64,000 nucleotides of DNA from Plasmopara viticola. Taxonomy: Eukaryota; Oomycota; Peronosporomycetes; Peronosporales; Peronosporaceae. A program made the translations under genes and the position numbers. Of this stretch, positions 57,675-64,000 are shown piece by piece. Each line of letters starts with the position of its first letter. Positions within the stretch are counted from its first letter, which is position 1. Location: assembly GCA_001695595.3 (NCBI GenBank), contig MBPM02000004.1:1612001-1676000 (forward strand), read 5' to 3'. The notes below the pieces were generated by a model that searched no databases, was not told the DNA's origin, and worked only from the letters and a program-made list of their open reading frames with translations.

Positions 57675-59699
57675 ATGTCGGACAAGACAGGGGCCAGTGT
57701 CTCTTCCGGCGATGACGACGCTACCGTCGTGCAACGAGTGATGACGACAGGGCCTGGAAAGAGTACGTGGCCATTTCCTGAACGAGGTCTGTGCTTTTCG
57801 TCGCACTTTGATGGGGGCAACATGGCGACGGTAGACTTGACCCCATCAGGGGCATTTGACGTTCAAGTCTCGGAAGACGCTGCCGCTTTTGGGATCTCTA
57901 CGGGGTATTCCACTTGGTTTTATTTTGAAGTAGAACGAAATGGTGAAGCAAGTAGGAAGGAAAGAGGGACGAAACAAGGTCAAGATTTGAATATAACGCT
58001 AGTGAATCTCAATGCGCAGTCTGGACTGTTCAAAAATGGGTACACAATCATGTACAGTTCACTGCAGGTGACCGACAAGGGAATGGAAAATGCAACGCCC
58101 GTGTGGGTCTTTCTCGATGAACTACAGTGGCAGCGACTGCCGACACCACTAAAGTTTGAAAAGTTCGCGACGCCTTCTGTGGGTCAGAAGATGCAAAGGA
58201 TGCAGGTTGGTGAGAAAGAGCAAAGAAGTAATCAGGACGATAATTCTCAAGCTACTGCAAGGATGGGAGCAACGACATTGGCAAAGATGCGAGTGTCCTT
58301 TGCCTACACATTCAAGTATGATCGAGAAAGGGTGAGGTTTGCGTTTTGTTACCCGTACACGTACACGAGACTGCAAAAGGAATTAGTAAGTCTAGATAAT
58401 CAATTTATGAGGCAAGATGATTGTCAGTTGGAGTCACAGTGTCTACCGGGTGATTTGAGGCTGAAAAACAAAACAATCGCGAACGTGTATTACCACCGCG
58501 AGCTCTTGACTCGTTCGTTAGAAGGTTTGCGTATTGATCTAGTGACAATATCATCCATGGACGGCATCCCTATCGACCAAGAACCTTCAAATCGAAAGTT
58601 CGGGACAATTCAAAGCGAGAAGTCATCAAAGAGTGCCTTTTCTTTCGATCCCAAGCAGAAAAAAATGGTCGTCATTTCTGCACGTGTGCACCCGGCAGAG
58701 ACTCCAGCAAATTTCATGCTAGATGGTATGCTTCAGCTTCTTCTTCACCCGACGGACGAAAGTGCCATTGCCTTACGACGACACTTTGTCTTTAAGATCG
58801 TTCCAATGTTAAACCCTGATGGCGTGTGTCAAGGGTTTTATCGGACTGATACTCGTGGCGTCAATGTGAATCGCGTATATGAAAATCCACAGCCAGAGTT
58901 GGCGCCAGCAGCGTTTGCTTTAAAAAAGCTACTGCTCCAATGTGTTGAAGATTATGGAGGAGCAAATTCTACGTCGGCACGGGAGAACATGGTCTACTTG
59001 GATCTGCATGCACACGCAAATCGTCGTGGCTGCTTCGTTCTAGGGAACAACCATCTCCCAGACTCGCGTTGTGACAGGAATGCCACGGCGATGAAGTCTG
59101 CTTTTACCCGTCAAGTCCAGACACAGCTCTACGCTCGTCTTGTGGATCTTCATACACCGTTTTTCGATTACACGGCGTATTTATTCGACAAGAAGAGCAT
59201 GACGCGGCGTGATCTTCGCGACAATAATAATGCTACGACATCGCGCCAAGGATCAAGCCGCGTGGCTCTGTATCGTGCCACCGGACTCACCTATGTCTAT
59301 ACAATAGAGTGCAATTACAACGAAGGCCGTCGTCATACAGGCATCGCTTCATCGCCTTCATCAAAAGGGACACAGTCCGGGTTTGTAAAGCACTCTTTAG
59401 ACTATACACGACCACTTCGTCGAACGGTCCCAGCGAGGTGTACTCGACAATATCTCAAGTACTCACCTGCAGCGTGGAAAGACGTTGGCATTGGTGCACT
59501 CATTGCTCTCTTGGATTTGTTTAATCTTATTGGTGCAGGACCATGCGTGAACGAATCTTCCTTTCGGTCTTGTGATGCAATAAAAAAGAAGCTTTTAGAA
59601 GACATTGCAGCCACGCTTTCGAGCGAGGTGGTGAAAGTTTCACAAAAGAAAATGAGCGTATCTAACAAGAGGCTTGTGAACAGAGCAAAGGTTAATTAG
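57675..59699 (+). CDS. AGBL5: Cytosolic carboxypeptidase, AGBL5/CCP5-like (M14 family)
   Basis: The single-exon gene encodes 674 residues. The N-terminal beta domain typical of CCPs includes FDGGNMATVDL and YSTWFYFEV (about residues 37-86). The zinc-binding motif HPAE is at 339-342 (VHPAETPANFMLDG), then IVPMLNPDGVCQGFYRTD and GVNVNRVYENP. The third zinc ligand lies in LDLHAHANRRGCFVLGN (His near 445). A catalytic Glu context follows in YVYTIECNYNEGR. CCPs trim glutamates from tubulin and other proteins, and CCP5 removes branch-point glutamates. That fits an organism with flagellated zoospores, but a downy mildew without zoospores could also keep it. The gene is divergent to CUL4. Confidence 0.85.
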   Translation: MSDKTGASVSSGDDDATVVQRVMTTGPGKSTWPFPERGLCFSSHFDGGNMATVDLTPSGAFDVQVSEDAAAFGISTGYSTWFYFEVERNGEASRKERGTKQGQDLNITLVNLNAQSGLFKNGYTIMYSSLQVTDKGMENATPVWVFLDELQWQRLPTPLKFEKFATPSVGQKMQRMQVGEKEQRSNQDDNSQATARMGATTLAKMRVSFAYTFKYDRERVRFAFCYPYTYTRLQKELVSLDNQFMRQDDCQLESQCLPGDLRLKNKTIANVYYHRELLTRSLEGLRIDLVTISSMDGIPIDQEPSNRKFGTIQSEKSSKSAFSFDPKQKKMVVISARVHPAETPANFMLDGMLQLLLHPTDESAIALRRHFVFKIVPMLNPDGVCQGFYRTDTRGVNVNRVYENPQPELAPAAFALKKLLLQCVEDYGGANSTSARENMVYLDLHAHANRRGCFVLGNNHLPDSRCDRNATAMKSAFTRQVQTQLYARLVDLHTPFFDYTAYLFDKKSMTRRDLRDNNNATTSRQGSSRVALYRATGLTYVYTIECNYNEGRRHTGIASSPSSKGTQSGFVKHSLDYTRPLRRTVPARCTRQYLKYSPAAWKDVGIGALIALLDLFNLIGAGPCVNESSFRSCDAIKKKLLEDIAATLSSEVVKVSQKKMSVSNKRLVNRAKVN

Positions 59700-59970
59700 G
59701 TCATATTTGCAGCTAGTGGTACTACTTTTGAGAACACAATGCAAGTAATAAAGTGTGCTTTTAAGTTATGAGCAAGACGAGGCCACCGGTAAAAACGATA
59801 GTTTCGAGTAAAGTCTAGTTACATATGAACACTGAATTTTGTGGGCACTAATAAGAGGACAACTAAATGGTTTAAGAACCAAAATCGGCGTTAATTCTTG
59901 ACAATGACTGGATTGATTTATGTACTCCACATAAAATAGGACCCACGCAGAGGGAGCAAAAAAGCAAAAG

Positions 59971-60340
59971 ATGATCGCCATCCGCCGCGCTGCCGCTGTC
60001 ACCTCCAAGTGCGCCTTTGCGTCGCCCACGCAAGTCGTAGGTCTCTCCAACATGAAAGATAAGGAAAAAGCTGTCGAGGCGGTCTATTTCAAGTACGTTC
60101 TTGAACGAAATCTTTTGGTGCGCAAGCCCTTACGTCCATGTATCTTACGATGACAGCAAGCAGGACGAAAAGACGCTGCGCAAGCTGCTGCAGAAGATGA
60201 AAGGCCAGACTGATGTTGTGGACAAGGAGGGATCAAAGAATCATGTCGACCACGACAAGAAGGGTCTCAAGGCCATTCCTGGTCTCAATTTGAACGAGGA
60301 CCAGATTCAGGCGTTACTCAAGTGGAAGCACCAGCACTAG
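59971..60340 (+). CDS. Small mitochondrial-type protein, two exons
   Basis: Exons: 59971-60092 and 60157-60340. The intron is 64 nt (GTACGT...TTACGATGACAG) and they join to 101 residues. The N-terminus (MIAIRRAAAVTSKCAFA) is rich in Arg and Ala without acids, as in mitochondrial presequences. The rest is charged and helical: DKEKAVEAVYFNKQDEKTLR, KLLQKMKGQ, then NLNEDQIQALLKWKHQH. Length, targeting and the helix with YFxKxDE...L..LL recall ATPase inhibitor-like proteins, but I cannot claim membership. It is convergent with TAF7, the stop codons being about 145 bp apart. Confidence 0.7.
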
Positions 60341-60484
60341 GCCGTCAATACTCAATGTTTCACGCGAGGCGGCAGTGACCAGATACATTTTGGATTACTT
60401 TAAACCCTTCCAGGTCTGTAGGCAATAATTTTTCGGTTGGATACGCAATTATAATACAGCTTCAACAATACAAGCGTGCCCCTA

Positions 60485-61980
60485 TTAGCTCGACTCGAAC
60501 GCAATAATCTCTGCATTGACCCTGTCGAGCTCCATTGCAATCTCCGTCCGCTGCTGTCGCGCAGTCTCGAGCATTTGCTTGAAGCGGTTCTGATATTGTG
60601 AAACGTGCAAACATGTTAGCGACGTGAAACACCTGACACAGATGACATACACAGAGGACTTTCAATACCTTGACAATAATATTGGAATTGGCCTCGACCT
60701 TGGCACTTAGTTCGCTCATGTCGCGGTCGGCATCGCGCACCGACTTTTGTAAGCGATCACGAATGGGCAACAACTCGAGGTAGGCCGGGTCAGTCAAGTA
60801 CGCCTTTTCACGTGGCGGAGACGCTACTTTTGTGTCCATGCCGTCAAGAATGTCATCTTCTAGCAAGTCCACGTCTTTGTCGTCGTCATTGTCAAGACTC
60901 TGTGAATGCGATTGCATGGGAGATAACCGTGGGCTGGGGGTGGGGGCGAAAGCAGGGGACCGCTGGACAGAAGTCCGTCCATCGGTCTGAGACTCGGCTT
61001 CGGAGCCAGCGTCCGTGGCAAGTGGAGTGTTCATGATCGACGTATTGGCCGTACCAGGCACCGTACTGGTTCCAGCGTTTGGTGGCAACACCTTTTGCTT
61101 CTTCGTGCGTGGTTCGTGCGACAGCGTCAAATATTCCGGGTGTTCACGAATGAGCTCCATCTCGTCCGTCACAATGATGCCATTCGGATGCTCCTCGTCC
61201 GTCATCCAGTCGTAATAATCCACGAGCTCTTCGTGCACGTCCTCAATGGCCCCCCCCGCAATGATCTTGACCAAATCCTCTTCCACTCGAGAAACGTCCA
61301 ATTTCTAAGATTATAGAGTGAACTCAACCTGCATTCTCCACTCATGATTGTCCGCCACCAGCCAAGACTTACCGGGAATGGCGTGGTTTTCTTGGTCTTC
61401 TCGTACTTGCGCTTGACAATGTTGGTATTTGGAGGCGTGAGACCGTTCGGCACTTCATCCTGAGCCTCCAATAACTTTTTCTCCTCTTCTCTATCCGTCA
61501 CCACAAAGATCTGTGTACCATACAATATCACATACACTCCTTCATTCAACTCCATTAAACTAGCCAGAAAGTAACTCGGACCTGTCCAATCTCGCCACTT
61601 TTATAGAAGAAATTGTCGTCGTATGTCTTGTGCGTCTCCAATATTGTCGGCAAATGTGCTGCAACAATATGGCAATGTCTAAAAATTCGATTATTATTGG
61701 GCAAAGCACCAAACTGTACCAATCTTTGCAGGGTACTTCTTGCCACTTAAGTGCAAAGTAAAGTGCCTGTTATCCGCTAGTATTTAGCCAGAGAATAACC
61801 GTTAAGCGTTAGAGTATTTCGGTCAAACTTTATCTTCGTGGGCTATAAACGCATCATTCGCATTTGGACCACATACGCACCTCCTGCCACCATATCCACA
61901 TTTGCTGAGTCGCCGTTTGCAATGCCAGACCGCACTTCTTGCGCCAGGCGCCTCGGAAGCTGCAGCAAATACTGCTCCAT
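60485..61980 (-). CDS. TAF7: TFIID subunit TAF7, six exons
   Basis: Exons, in transcription order: 61980-61881, 61776-61720, 61658-61582, 61510-61373, 61304-60669 and 60589-60485. They join to 370 residues (human TAF7 349). The TAF7 domain starts at once: EQYLLQLPRRLAQEVRSGI, DNRHFTLHLSGKKYPAKI, HLPTILETHKTYDDNFFYKS, GEIGQIFVV, then the conserved NGLTPPNTNIVKRKYEK. An acidic segment follows, then a disordered Ser/Pro/Asp region and a C-terminal coiled coil (VRDADRDMSELSAKVEANSN; QQRTEIAMELDRVNAEI). TAF7 caps TAF1 in TFIID and restrains its acetyltransferase activity. The first two introns were placed by matching the family pattern, and phases agree throughout. Confidence 0.85.
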
Positions 61981-64000
61981 TCTCCTCAGAGGGGTTCCAA
62001 CTACAGTAGTTACGCGGCGTACCCAATACTTTTATGACATTCATTGCTCTTAAGCTTTTTAGAGCTTTTTTTTGAAAAGTACTGTTTAAAATAAAACTCT
62101 CACTCTTTATACGTAGACGCTTAAATAAAATATTATAACGGGTTAAAAGTCAAACACATGGTACATTTGCCCCGCACGCGTTGCGGGCGACAAGTGAATG
62201 CTGGTTTTAAACCGTTTTGCCCCTAATTCATGCTCGCCCCACTTTGAAGAAACCAAGTCAAAAATGTCAACAAGCTGCCAAACCAAAGCAAGATGCTATG
62301 CTGGTATTTGTCAGAGAAAAAGTGGAACTAGCTCTAAATCCGCATTTAATATCGACACTTTGTGGCTCAGTGTCACCTATAGATTTCGATTTTGGATAAA
62401 TTATGTGGCTCTCGCTTTTGAGTCTATTCTAGATTTAATATAATCTGCACCGAGGTCGACTTCCCCGATACATAACATAAGTAAGCCTTGTTGCGCTGAT
62501 ACATATCGCAAGTGTTTTCAAAGCCGAATGTACTTTATCGCAAAGTTAAAAACATCCGTTGAATAATCAATTAGTGCTGAATTAACCGGAAGATTGAGTA
62601 AATATGTATCGTCAGGCGACATTTGACTTCGTTGAAGCAGCGGAGTCGATCGTCTAAGTGTCCGATTGGTTTTGAAGTGATGTGGTCCTACGAAGTACAC
62701 TTTTAATTTAGGTCCTTGTAGGACCTTAAGCAACGACTGTGGCATTCAAAAAAGCAATCCGGTTGCTTTATATCTTACATTCTACAATGATCTTACCTTG
62801 TTGGGGTCCATTCGGCCGCCACTTGTCCGACAACGTAATTAGGGCATGGCATCTCATCCGACGTTTAGACAACTCGACCTATAGTTAATACTCTTCATAC
62901 TTCTTGAGCACACAATCTAAAGCTGTAACGTAAATGCGCTACTTCTACTTTGCTTAAACACGAAAGTGTCGTCGAAGTAAATTTTTCTTGCATCTCTTTA
63001 TTCGAGTGACTTTTTGCAAAATCCCTTTGACGTACAAACGTCCAATACTAGTAAAGTTGAAATTCCAATCAACGCTTTTCAGACATCAAATGATCTATCT
63101 GAATATCTAGTCCTGTACACAGAACGTTGCCATCAACGGCCTGACGCTTTCAATTAAGTACTGCCTGCTTAATCTATCCCTTTGGTCCATTTCTTGCGCT
63201 GTTTAAGACTCTGGTGGCTTTGTTGGACGGATAAAGGCTCGATGCTAGACTCGTAATCTTAGTGTCCAACTCTCTCCCGTACAGAAAGGATTACACCCTG
63301 GATCTCTGTGCGAAAAACTGTGCCCGAATGCTTGTGTAGCCTTTCATACACCAAGTTGTTCATAAAAATGACATTCTTAATATCTAAAGCATTCGGCCTC
63401 CTCATGTTCATAGAGGTGGATAAAAAGAACGGCGTTCGTGTCCTTCTTGGGACGATACATGCTCAGAAACTGCTGAGGAGATATCACTCGCTTCATTCCT
63501 AGACGTTTTTGGTGACCTTTCTGCCAAAAAGAATGACAATTGTAGTTGATAATTTTGCGGCTCTAATCAATGCAAGCCCTGCGCTGTCCAGCAGCCGATT
63601 TGATCAGACGTTGCTTTGACAGGTTTGGCTGAAGTGCTTCGTGGTCTTCCATGTTGACGCGAGGTCTGTACTCTAATCATTATTTGTATCGTAGCCACAC
63701 GATGCCGACGACACATCCTTGTTCTCAAGAACAGGCATGACCTCGAGCGTTGAAAAGGAGATTAGGTATCTGCATATATATGTGATCTTTCAATGAAGAC
63801 GGTGACGCAACTAAGGTTGACTTGATTTACCTTAGTTCCATCTCCAAGTCTTTGGAAACACCGTTAGACTGCATCCATTAACGATGAAGACGGGCTTCTC
63901 TCGACTAATGTCTTAAAAATTTGTGCTTTTGTTTCGAAAACAGCATTTATCGCACTGCAAGTGTGACGATTAGATTTCATACTTAATAAACGCTTTAGTG
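61981..64000. other. 3' flank of the island, no supported gene
   Basis: Upstream of TAF7 and to the window end I see only AT-rich sequence with short frames. The frame at 63308-63502 (IKMTFLISKAFGLLMFIEVD) has some protein-like character and may be a transposon remnant, but I cannot assign it. Confidence 0.45.

Noticed and set aside
61823..62044. 73-codon minus-strand ORF at the TAF7 start
   Set aside because: It is a different frame over exon 1; only the frame from 61980 (EQYLLQLPRRLAQE) fits TAF7 and joins the next exons.

Overview
The window looks like nuclear DNA of an oomycete, probably a downy mildew or Phytophthora relative. The genus is inference. The support is: genes with short introns of about 50-150 nt (GTRNGT...YAG); a secreted WY-type host-translocated effector candidate with a degenerate EER motif; a mitochondria-type helicase-associated (HA) repeat protein; and compact islands of housekeeping genes separated by AT-rich deserts full of dead transposons.

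Layout. Positions 1-1450 hold little. From about 1455 to 20200 lies a large old inverted repeat. Its left arm (about 1455-7655) and right arm (about 14010-20200) are diverged copies of one another in opposite orientation. Each arm carries a small one-membrane-span protein gene at its outer end and an HA-repeat gene further in; the left HA gene is open, the right one is broken. The spacer (about 7660-13920) is a tandem array of about 18 units, mostly 360-370 bp. Each unit holds a tRNA-Gly(GCC)-like sequence with an 8-bp inverted repeat directly before it. Positions 20317-25560 are a gene island: a seven-exon SCFD2-like Sec1-family gene, an unrecognised membrane-type gene and ribosomal protein uS5/RPS2. 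Positions 25.6-37.2 kb are a desert with Ty3/gypsy and other decayed repeats and one 56-codon glycine-rich ORF. Positions 37.3-46.2 kb carry a TMEM242-like gene, the effector candidate, a six-exon leucine-rich-repeat gene and a 1339-residue ABCC transporter. Positions 46.4-50.4 kb are a decayed Mutator-like element with terminal inverted repeats. Positions 50.4-52.5 kb are empty. Positions 52.5-62.0 kb are a dense island: ATP6AP2-like, TBP, cullin-4, a cytosolic carboxypeptidase of the AGBL5 type, a small mitochondrial-type protein and TAF7. The last 2 kb hold nothing I can support.

How the genes relate. TBP and TAF7 are both subunits of general transcription factor TFIID and lie about 6 kb apart. 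ATP6AP2-like (V-ATPase assembly), SCFD2-like (ER-Golgi tethering and fusion) and TMEM242-like (mitochondrial ATP synthase assembly) are unrelated housekeeping functions. Several neighbours are transcribed divergently from 150-200 bp gaps: small membrane protein/SCFD2, ATP6AP2/TBP and CUL4/CCP5. Most exon structures below were built by hand from reading frame, splice sites and family alignment from memory; no database search was possible.
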